A stretch of 9,382 nt of DNA from JACMLX01 sp031374935 (GTDB taxonomy: Bacteria; Gemmatimonadota; Gemmatimonadetes; Gemmatimonadales; Gemmatimonadaceae), in the NCBI GenBank assembly GCA_031374935.1, contig JANMHB010000054.1, forward strand, positions 1 through 9,382, read 5' to 3'. Positions within the stretch are counted from its first letter, which is position 1. Each line of letters opens with the position of its first letter. Positions 1 through 5,216 of the stretch are shown one piece after another. The translations under genes were made by a program, and so were the position numbers. The notes beneath the pieces are model-generated. The model searched no databases and was not told where the DNA came from. It worked only from the letters and a program-made list of their open reading frames with translations.

Positions 1-241
1 GGCGAGCTGCCGCACCGTGAGCCCGAGGATGAACGAGGCCACCTTGGGTGGCTGCCAGCCCGTGTAGTCCTTCGACGTCACCGAAACGGCGGACATCCCG
101 AAACCGAAAGGCTCATACAGCCGGCCCGTGGCGCTGCGGAACCAGCGGGGGGTGCGTTACCCTCACGGCGTCTGATTCGCCGGGAGGACCCGCGAACGCA
201 TTCGCATCAAGGACCGTGCCGCCGTTCCGCTTCGGGCTCAC
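1..241 (-). CDS. Probable phage structural-module protein, partial, in two frames
   Basis: The GTG at 241 overlaps the stop of the virion protein gene (GTGA, 238-241) and has AGGGGG five bases upstream. That frame reads 42 codons and stops at 113-115. A second minus frame is open from 156 to the window edge. It contains a protein-like stretch (RSATGRLYEPFGFG, then SKDYTGWQPPKVASF) but has no convincing start before an ATG at 96, which lacks a ribosome binding site. The two frames join without a gap if one base is skipped at the six-C run (coding strand; 147-152), giving ...AVRVTHP-RWFRSATG.... The simplest reading is one gene interrupted by an indel or expressed by +1 frameshifting. Position after a virion protein suggests a tail or virion role, but I recognise no domain. 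The C-terminus lies outside the window. Confidence 0.5.
147..152 (-). other. C6 homopolymer at apparent +1 frameshift
   Basis: On the coding strand the bases read CAC CCC CCG in the upstream frame. Skipping one C after CAC CCC continues into the long downstream frame (CGC TGG TTC). CCC-C is a shift-prone proline codon context, but homopolymer runs are also where sequencing and assembly errors fall. The sequence alone cannot separate the two. Confidence 0.4.
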
Positions 242-1146
242 CGTCGCCCCCTGAACGCCGCGATCAGCCCAGCGTCGGCCTGCGCGAACGACGCGTTGCT
301 CGCCTGGCGTCGCTCGTCTGTGAGGTAGGCCAGCATGCCGACGAAGTTGGTTTGGATCCGCTCCACCATCACGTGGTTCGTGAACCGCGCGAAGCCGAGC
401 CGTGGCGTGATCGGCACGACCTTGGGTGTGGCGAAGAGGAGCTCGAGCGTCGACTGGCCAGAGCCGCGCTTCCGACGCTGCCGCAGCGTCAGCTTCTTGC
501 CGCCTTCACGCACGGCGCTCACCCGCGCGCCGGCCAACGGCACGCGGCGGAAGATGCCGATCGGGTCACCCGCCTTGTCGCGCAGGATGAAGGCTTTCCG
601 ATTCTCGGTCGCCCGGAGCCCGCGCTTCGAGCCGCGCCGCACACCGGTGCGATCGGCGCCACCGATGGTCTCGCCGGCGATGCCTCGGCGATCGATCAAG
701 CCCAGCGCACGAGGCGACGCCCACTGCGGCAGCGTGTCGTTGATCGACGGCCGGAGTGAGGAGCCGATGGCGGGTAGGTACGGGAAGTTGTTCCGGCCCT
801 TGGCGACACGATCGGTGCCGTCCTCGAAGTCGATCAGGAAAGCGGATCGGCCCTGCTGCAGGGCGCGACTGATGCCGAACTGCACGACCGGAGCCGCCTT
901 TGTGGCGTACTGCGTGATCTGGAAGCTCTGCTCGATGAAGCGGCGGCCTTGGTCACCGCGCACCCGGAACTTGGTGGCGGCATGGGTACGCGTCAGCGCG
1001 TTCGCTTCCTGACCGGTGCGGTTCAGCGCGAGCACGGCCGCGAACGGCAGCTGCCTGGCGATGTCGGATGGCAACACGCCCTCCACCGTCCACTCGAGCG
1101 ACAGGCCATCACCCGTGCGTGCGGTGTTGACGAAGAGCCCACTCAT
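238..1146 (-). CDS. Phage virion (minor tail-like) protein
   Basis: This 302-aa protein carries QLPFAAVLALNRTG at residues 32-45, a signature I know from a family of phage tail-associated or minor structural proteins in which it lies near the N-terminus. The second half is rich in Arg/Gly and ends with a segment (STLELLFATPKVVPITPRLG, then FARFTNHVMVERIQTNFVGM) matching the usual C-terminal pattern of that family, where a hydrophobic strand is followed by an amphipathic helix. No signal peptide or membrane segment is visible. An ATG 13 codons upstream (1185) is possible, but the start at 1146 has AGGAGA seven bases upstream and overlaps the preceding stop (ATGA, 1143-1146). Position at the downstream end of the operon, before another likely structural gene, fits a morphogenesis role. 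The exact virion location is not known. Confidence 0.6.
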   Translation of the reverse strand: MSGLFVNTARTGDGLSLEWTVEGVLPSDIARQLPFAAVLALNRTGQEANALTRTHAATKFRVRGDQGRRFIEQSFQITQYATKAAPVVQFGISRALQQGRSAFLIDFEDGTDRVAKGRNNFPYLPAIGSSLRPSINDTLPQWASPRALGLIDRRGIAGETIGGADRTGVRRGSKRGLRATENRKAFILRDKAGDPIGIFRRVPLAGARVSAVREGGKKLTLRQRRKRGSGQSTLELLFATPKVVPITPRLGFARFTNHVMVERIQTNFVGMLAYLTDERRQASNASFAQADAGLIAAFRGRR

Positions 1147-1367
1147 GACGCGATCTCCTGTGAGAGTCGAGAAAAACGATTCCACCGTCTACAACTCCGC
1201 CGCGGGCAGCACGTCCATATCTCGCCGGGCCCAGGGTTCGAAGGCAGCCGCTCTGCGGTCGTTACGAACGCCAGTGGCTGATCCGCGGTGCCGAGGGGAC
1301 ACCCGCAGCGCGCACCTTTACGCATCGGGTCCGGGTGTGGCGCGTGACACGAGATCCTAGAGGCCAT
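1143..1367 (-). CDS. Small Com-like zinc-finger protein
   Basis: With the start at 1367 this is a 74-aa basic protein with a cysteine pattern: RCGC at residues 20-23, then TCCPRRSCRRWNRF at 52-65. A CxC pair followed about 30 residues later by CP-x(3)-C-x(2)-W-N resembles the zinc-binding arrangement of phage Com-like proteins (Mu Com binds zinc and activates translation of mom). Whether this one binds RNA is inference. No mom-like gene is visible here. The stop overlaps the virion protein start as ATGA, which supports the frame. The start is uncertain: GTG at 1400 gives 85 aa, ATG at 1367 follows GAGGGCAGG, and an ATG at 1325 would begin just before the cysteines. Confidence 0.5.
   Translation of the reverse strand: MASRISCHAPHPDPMRKGARCGCPLGTADQPLAFVTTAERLPSNPGPGEIWTCCPRRSCRRWNRFSRLSQEIAS
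1154..1159 (-). promoter_or_regulatory. Shine-Dalgarno AGGAGA deciding the 1146 start
   Basis: The minus strand reads AGGAGA seven bases before the ATG at 1146. It is one of the clearest ribosome binding sites in the window and supports the shorter virion protein over the 1185 start. Confidence 0.7.
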
Positions 1368-1428
1368 CCTGCCCTCGGTGGAAGTAGCGTGGCTCGACAC
1401 AGATTGGGCGCGGGATCCGGACTCTCAT
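1357..1428 (-). CDS. Possible 23-aa basic peptide
   Basis: An ATG at 1428 overlaps the RuvC-like stop as ATGA and opens 23 codons (beginning MRVRIPRPICVEPRYF) ending in TAG. The last 11 bases overlap the proposed Com-like start at 1367. There is no clear Shine-Dalgarno sequence. Support comes only from the overlap style shared with every other junction; it may serve as a translational bridge between resolvase and Com-like genes rather than as a functional protein. Confidence 0.28.
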   Translation of the reverse strand: MRVRIPRPICVEPRYFHRGQDGL

Positions 1429-1979
1429 GATCGTGGTCGCGCGGTGGCGAAGGCAAGGTCGGCGACTGAGGCCGAGGTGAACAGGTGCACACACGCAATC
1501 ACGATCGCATCTCGTTCGTCGGGGTTCCCACCAGCTTCAGTCCACCGCGAGAACATCTCCTGCCGGTACTCTTTCTTCGCGCCGCCTGGTGGGATGTCCA
1601 CCACCGTCGCACCGCTGCTGCTCGCGGCCGTCGCCCGGATGACGCCCAGCGCCTGCCAGAACTTCATCATGGCGACCGCATTGACGTTCTCCCGCCCCTG
1701 CCGCTTGGCGTGATCGGAGCGGCCGGGATTCGTCGGCACTTCGATCGCGATACACCATGGATCACGACTGCCGGCGGTCTCGCGGTAACGGGTGTGCCAG
1801 GTGGCCAGCAGCGCCGCCAGCTCCCGCTGAATCGTCACGAGCCGGGCCGTGATGGTCAGCGAGGCCTTGGTGCGCACGGTCACGACCTCACGCACGACGA
1901 TCGTGCCGGCCGTCCGCGAGAGCCACGCCACGCCGACGCCGTCGAGCCCAGGATCGATCCCGATCACGTGCTCGGTCAC
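1425..1979 (-). CDS. RuvC-like Holliday junction resolvase
   Basis: This 184-aa protein has an RNase H-like fold signature of the RuvC family. The first acidic residue is D9 in VIGIDPGLDGVG, the second is E80 in WCIAIEVPTNPG, and the last pair is D154/D157 in NPDERDAIVIA. A Lys-rich motif (PPGGAKKEYRQEM, residues 130-142) precedes the C-terminal helix, as in RuvC. The enzyme is expected to cut four-way junctions, resolving recombination or replication intermediates before DNA packaging. Length is near that of bacterial RuvC (about 170 aa). The GTG start at 1979 overlaps the preceding stop as GTGA. The frame stays open upstream to 2471, but that stretch is shadow coding across the preceding gene and lacks family character. 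Confidence 0.88.
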   Translation of the reverse strand: MTEHVIGIDPGLDGVGVAWLSRTAGTIVVREVVTVRTKASLTITARLVTIQRELAALLATWHTRYRETAGSRDPWCIAIEVPTNPGRSDHAKRQGRENVNAVAMMKFWQALGVIRATAASSSGATVVDIPPGGAKKEYRQEMFSRWTEAGGNPDERDAIVIACVHLFTSASVADLAFATARPRS

Positions 1980-2281
1980 GACGCACGCTCCGACAGCGTC
2001 AGCGTGGGCGTGGTCGTCGCCAGCACATCCCACATCAGGAGTTCGTGCACCCAGCGCTCCAAGTACTTCGGGCGCGCCGTCAGAAACGGGAACAGCGCAC
2101 AGATCCGCGCCATGTCGACCGTCTCGCCGCGGCGCAATCGCCAGACCCAGTCCGCCTGGAGGGTGTTGGCCCGGCTGTTCCGTTGCTTCAGCTCGCGCAG
2201 GATGGCCTGCAGCTCCTGGTCGCGCGGGAAGTCGGCCGTCATGAACGCGGCGAGACCATCCGTGGTCGGCTGGTCCTTCAT
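1976..2281 (-). CDS. Hypothetical small helical protein
   Basis: This 101-aa protein has no recognised domain. It is predicted mainly helical, with an acidic first third and a Trp/Arg-rich middle (QADWVWRLRRGETVD) followed by LFPFLTARPKYLERWVHELL. No Cys pairs, signal peptide or membrane segment are seen. I chose the ATG at 2281 because it overlaps the ASCH gene stop (ATGA, 2278-2281); an upstream ATG at 2332 would add 17 residues inside that gene. It lies directly before the RuvC-like gene with a 4-base GTGA overlap, so a DNA-recombination accessory role is possible but only inferred from position. Confidence 0.6.
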   Translation of the reverse strand: MKDQPTTDGLAAFMTADFPRDQELQAILRELKQRNSRANTLQADWVWRLRRGETVDMARICALFPFLTARPKYLERWVHELLMWDVLATTTPTLTLSERAS

Positions 2282-3039
2282 GACCGCACCATTCGGAACG
2301 ACAGGCACCACACCCAGGGGTTCCGGTCCCATGCCCCCTCGCTATTGATGGTGTCCCAGATGGCGCGGTACGCAGCCCACGCCGTGGGCCAGCACTGGTC
2401 AGAGCCCTTCGTGGGATGCGTGCCGCCGCGGAACCACTGCCCGTCGTGATACACGCCTTCGGCCAGCGCATCGGCCTCGCTGATGTCCCACAGCCGCTGC
2501 ACCCGCACGTCGGTGATCTCCAGCGTGATCCGCGACGCCCACCGCGGCATGAAGATCGACGGCCGCCACTTCCGGTCTGCCGCCTTGCCGTCGATCGCGA
2601 CGTTCGCCGGGTCCGACAGGTCAGCGAAGATCTCGGTCAGCTTGTCGCCCCACGACTCAGGGATGCCGCCGGAGTCGAAGAACCGCGTAGCACCGTCGGC
2701 GGCGTAGCGCAGCCATGGCATCCCGTCCTCGGTCCAGTCGGCGTACTGGTGGGTCTCCTTCACCCACAGCCGATCGCCGACGACGCCATGTGGGCACACG
2801 ATGCCGCCGCCCTGATACGTTCGCTGCGTGATCTCTTCGGCTTTCTCCTGCGACGAGAAGCCGGGTGTCCACCCGATCCACGTGCCATCAGCAGCGATCC
2901 GGCACCACTGCTTTTCGTGCTGGAAGTTCGATCCCTTGTGTGCTCCGCGTCCGATCATGGCGCGCCGAGTCTGCGTCTTCTCGCCGGCGAGCAGCGCTCT
3001 GACCATCGGTGCGCTGAACAGGATGGGGCGCTCGGTCAT
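2278..3039 (-). CDS. Phage ASCH-type protein (often labelled 'morphogenetic')
   Basis: The 253-aa sequence opens with the hallmark of this phage family: PILFSAPMVRALLAGEKTQT followed by RR (residues 5-26). Next come GDRLWVKETH and, in the C-terminal half, ITLEITDVRVQRLWDISEAD followed by ALAEGV, and then a Trp-rich end. ASCH domains have a PUA-like beta-barrel fold thought to bind RNA or modified nucleic acid. The 'morphogenetic' label in databases has little support. The ATG at 3039 overlaps the preceding stop (ATGA, 3036-3039). Length is typical of phage members. The biochemical role in this phage is unknown. Confidence 0.8.
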   Translation of the reverse strand: MTERPILFSAPMVRALLAGEKTQTRRAMIGRGAHKGSNFQHEKQWCRIAADGTWIGWTPGFSSQEKAEEITQRTYQGGGIVCPHGVVGDRLWVKETHQYADWTEDGMPWLRYAADGATRFFDSGGIPESWGDKLTEIFADLSDPANVAIDGKAADRKWRPSIFMPRWASRITLEITDVRVQRLWDISEADALAEGVYHDGQWFRGGTHPTKGSDQCWPTAWAAYRAIWDTINSEGAWDRNPWVWCLSFRMVRS

Positions 3040-3602
3040 GCATCCGCCATCAGCGAGGACATCGCCGGCGCGTTCGCCGGTCCGGCGAGCGTGGTGTCGT
3101 ACTCCGCAAGCAGGAGCAACACGCGGCCTTCAGCGGTGTCCGGCATCGGATCACACTTCGCGAGGCGAAGGATCTCAGCGCGAACGGGCATTCGCGTGAT
3201 CGCGCTCGCATGCGTGCCGCTTGGCAGACTGTCTTCCCGAAGCGTCTCGCATTCGGTGGCAGTCAGGCCGGGAATGGGCTCGTCGTCCTCGTTCACTTCC
3301 CCAAAATAGAAACTGGCATAGACGTCGTGGTACCATCCCGTGCTGACAAACGCGTGGGCGAGGAACGCATCCCAGAGCGCTGCTTTGACTGCATTCTTTG
3401 CGCCCCCCGCTTCTTGCGCGGCTAGCAGGGCGGCGCGGTCCACTACAGCCTTGATATGCATCATCGCATCAAAGGCCGACATGCGCGGGTCCAGCGCCTC
3501 ACGCGGGGCCGCATCATCTTGCGCAATCGCTCCAAGGACGCAGAAACCTTGCATGAGTGCGAACCGCTCGTCGTCGCGGAGCCCCTCTGTTGCCGTCTTC
3601 AT
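3036..3602 (-). CDS. Hypothetical protein
   Basis: This 188-aa protein is not recognised. It is acidic and mostly helical, with an alanine-rich core (AALLAAQEAGGAKNAVKAAL), an aromatic stretch (STGWYHDVYASFYFG) followed by EVNEDDEPIPG, and a C-terminal helix. There are no cysteine pairs, membrane segments or signal peptide. GC is lower than in most neighbours (53% in 3301-3360). The ATG at 3602 overlaps the GIY-YIG stop, inside one copy of the 16-base repeat described separately. A real gene is supported by full-length openness and ATGA overlaps at both ends. Confidence 0.6.
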   Translation of the reverse strand: MKTATEGLRDDERFALMQGFCVLGAIAQDDAAPREALDPRMSAFDAMMHIKAVVDRAALLAAQEAGGAKNAVKAALWDAFLAHAFVSTGWYHDVYASFYFGEVNEDDEPIPGLTATECETLREDSLPSGTHASAITRMPVRAEILRLAKCDPMPDTAEGRVLLLLAEYDTTLAGPANAPAMSSLMADA

Positions 3603-3614
3603 ACCAGCACCGCC
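3599..3614 (-). repeat. 16-base direct repeat, copy 1 (gene junction)
   Basis: On the minus strand this reads GGCGGTGCTGGTATGA. It encodes the last residues (AVLV) and stop of the GIY-YIG protein plus the start of the next gene. An identical copy in the same orientation lies at 5201-5216. Confidence 0.8.
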
Positions 3615-4474
3615 CGGTCTGCCGTTCGCGGCACATCCGCGACGGTGGCTTCATCAACATGCTCCACCATGCCGCTGGCGCAGAGAACAGCATCAACCCA
3701 CGGGACAACCTTTGCGCGCACGTATCGCGTCATCCGATGTATCTGCACCAAGGGAAGCTCTTGATCGCCGCGAGAGCGCTCGACCGTTCGAATCTCCGTC
3801 TCGCTAACACCAAGGATTTCAGACATCTGACTACGAGTCAACCAAACCACCGGCCAGAAAGAGTGCACTCTATCGCAGAGTGCATCGAACGCTTCCTTAC
3901 CTCTGAGATGCTGCACGAGAGCCCTCATGAGAACAGCCTGCCGTGCCGCTGATCGCTGACGATTCCTGAGGGAGATCTTCTCACCCACTGTTGCCCGTTG
4001 CACAGCATATTGAATCGCCAGTGAATGATCCTTCTGTATGGTGAGCCGCAGATTCTCACTTGCGACCGCCAGTGACGCCTGGAGCTGATCTCGCTCGACC
4101 GTTATGGCTTCGATCTCACACTGAAGCCGATACACCTCGAGAAGTTTTGCCCTTTCTGCAAGTGCCCGCGCGGTTGTTCTCTTTGGCATCTCCGCAGCAA
4201 GACGGCGCCACGCTGCGGCATCACCCGTGCCCGCCCTCTGGGCGATGTTCCACCGTGGATTCTCTGTCTTGATCGCGATTCTTTCTGCCATAAGCGCTGC
4301 CTGCCGACTTGGGTACCAGTCGAATGACATGCTGTCGATGCTTCTATACCACTCCTTGTCCTTGCGGTGCTCAAAGTGCCTATCAAGCGGAGTTGTCGTG
4401 ATGCCCACGTAGAGCAGCTCTCCCGACGTCGCAAAGAACCGATACACACAGCAAAGCTCAGGGCGTTCAGTCAC
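3599..4474 (-). CDS. GIY-YIG nuclease domain with C-terminal DNA-binding domain
   Basis: This 291-aa protein starts with a GIY-YIG nuclease domain (about residues 8-77): VYR at 10-12 and YVGIT at 22-26 stand for the GIY and YIG motifs, followed by R32, H36 and the catalytic-type E64 in AERIAIKTENPRWN. A long helical, probably coiled-coil region spans about 90-200. Residues 207-266 (WLTRSQMSEILGVSETEIRT, ending RYVRAKVVPWVDAVL) resemble a MerR/excisionase-type helix-turn-helix with its Rx(n)VxxW end. Nuclease plus DNA-binding module is the plan of homing or phage-associated endonucleases. It starts at GTG 4474 with a GTGA overlap. GC is 52-55% in sampled 60-base blocks (3961-4080, 4321-4380) against about 70% elsewhere, suggesting a recent acquisition. 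The substrate is unknown. Confidence 0.75.
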   Translation of the reverse strand: MTERPELCCVYRFFATSGELLYVGITTTPLDRHFEHRKDKEWYRSIDSMSFDWYPSRQAALMAERIAIKTENPRWNIAQRAGTGDAAAWRRLAAEMPKRTTARALAERAKLLEVYRLQCEIEAITVERDQLQASLAVASENLRLTIQKDHSLAIQYAVQRATVGEKISLRNRQRSAARQAVLMRALVQHLRGKEAFDALCDRVHSFWPVVWLTRSQMSEILGVSETEIRTVERSRGDQELPLVQIHRMTRYVRAKVVPWVDAVLCASGMVEHVDEATVADVPRTADRAVLV

Positions 4475-4863
4475 GCTTTCCCCCGCGGTCTCTCGCCGAG
4501 CAGCAGCAGCCAGCGAGCAACATCCTCGATCGTCACATAGCGCGGAGCCGACACACCAACAACGGCCGAGACGGCATCATTGATCGCGCCCTGGCGCATC
4601 TGCCAGGCACCGAAATCGAACGTGGCATCACAGCTGGATAAGGCATGTCCTGCGACGTGAATCTCCAATGCTGCTTTGAGCGCCGCCCGCTGCTCTGGGG
4701 TGACTGTTCTGACGCCATCACCCGTGTTCGCTGCAGCGCCTCCACTCTTCTGCTTGGCCAGCTCGAGCGCCAGAAGGGCAAGCGGCACCGAGTCCGGAAA
4801 TGAGTGCCGGACTCTCATCGTGCCACGGCGCTCACCAAGGCCCTTGATGGTTGAGCTCTTCAT
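4471..4863 (-). CDS. Hypothetical protein
   Basis: This 130-aa protein is not recognised. The N-terminus is basic (KSSTIKGLGERRGTMRVR), followed by a helix (VPLALLALELAKQ), a flexible Gly/Ala stretch, and a helical C-terminal half with TPEQRAALKAALEIHVAGHA and YVTIEDVARWLLLLGERPRG. The C-terminal part may be a small helical interaction or DNA-binding domain, but no motif decides it. I chose ATG 4863 because it overlaps the preceding stop (ATGA); the frame extends upstream to 4983 only through the neighbouring gene. It overlaps the GIY-YIG gene by GTGA and is part of the three-gene segment bounded by the 16-base repeats. Confidence 0.58.
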   Translation of the reverse strand: MKSSTIKGLGERRGTMRVRHSFPDSVPLALLALELAKQKSGGAAANTGDGVRTVTPEQRAALKAALEIHVAGHALSSCDATFDFGAWQMRQGAINDAVSAVVGVSAPRYVTIEDVARWLLLLGERPRGKA

Positions 4864-5204
4864 GACTGCTCCTGCCGCAGCGCGGCTGTATCTGTCGTGG
4901 TCACTGGTGGCAACGGGCCGCGTCCAGTCGACCGATGCTGACGCACAGCACACGCGCGCGGGGCGAACACGCCATCGACCCACCCCGCACGGCGCATGAG
5001 CGCAGCGTCCGCGTCACCAGTGTCCATGTAGGCGGTGTCGTGCGCCCGCTCAATCGGACACAACCACTCTGACGTATCCTCTTCGTATCCGTGCGCGCAC
5101 TGCGCACAGTTGCTGGCCTTCCAGTCCATGTACTCGCAGCCGCTGGAGAACGGGCGGATCGTGTCAGCCGTCGGCCGCTCAGGCGAATCGTTTGCCGCGC
5201 TCAT
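4860..5204 (-). CDS. Short phage Cys protein (FxxGxEYxxW...NCxxC...CxIE)
   Basis: This 114-aa protein contains FSSGCEYMDWKASNCAQC (residues 19-36) followed by WLCPIERA (47-54). The pattern F-x2-G-x-EY-x2-W...NC-x2-C...C-x-IE is one I recognise from small phage and prophage proteins of unknown function; the cysteines probably bind a metal ion. The second half (RRAGWVDGVFAPRACAVRQH) is Arg-rich and likely less ordered. The ATG at 5204 lies within the 16-base repeat and overlaps the end of the 420-aa replication-like gene (ATGA). It sits directly downstream of that gene, so a replication-accessory role is possible by position only. Confidence 0.65.
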   Translation of the reverse strand: MSAANDSPERPTADTIRPFSSGCEYMDWKASNCAQCAHGYEEDTSEWLCPIERAHDTAYMDTGDADAALMRRAGWVDGVFAPRACAVRQHRSTGRGPLPPVTTTDTAALRQEQS

Positions 5205-5216
5205 ACCAGCACCGCC
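5201..5216 (-). repeat. 16-base direct repeat, copy 2 (gene junction)
   Basis: Identical on the minus strand to the copy at 3599-3614 (GGCGGTGCTGGTATGA). It encodes the AVLV end and stop of the 420-aa protein plus the start of the Cys protein. The two copies are exactly 1602 bases apart and enclose three genes. Confidence 0.8.

Noticed and set aside
335..1012. 225-aa plus-strand open frame opposite the virion gene
   Set aside because: High-GC shadow coding, rich in Arg/Pro/Ser with no domain; the minus-strand gene has a family signature, ribosome binding site and coupled ends.
1262..1498. 78-aa minus-strand open frame
   Set aside because: It covers the end of the RuvC-like gene in another frame, with low-complexity Pro/Arg/His composition and no overlap with neighbouring starts or stops.
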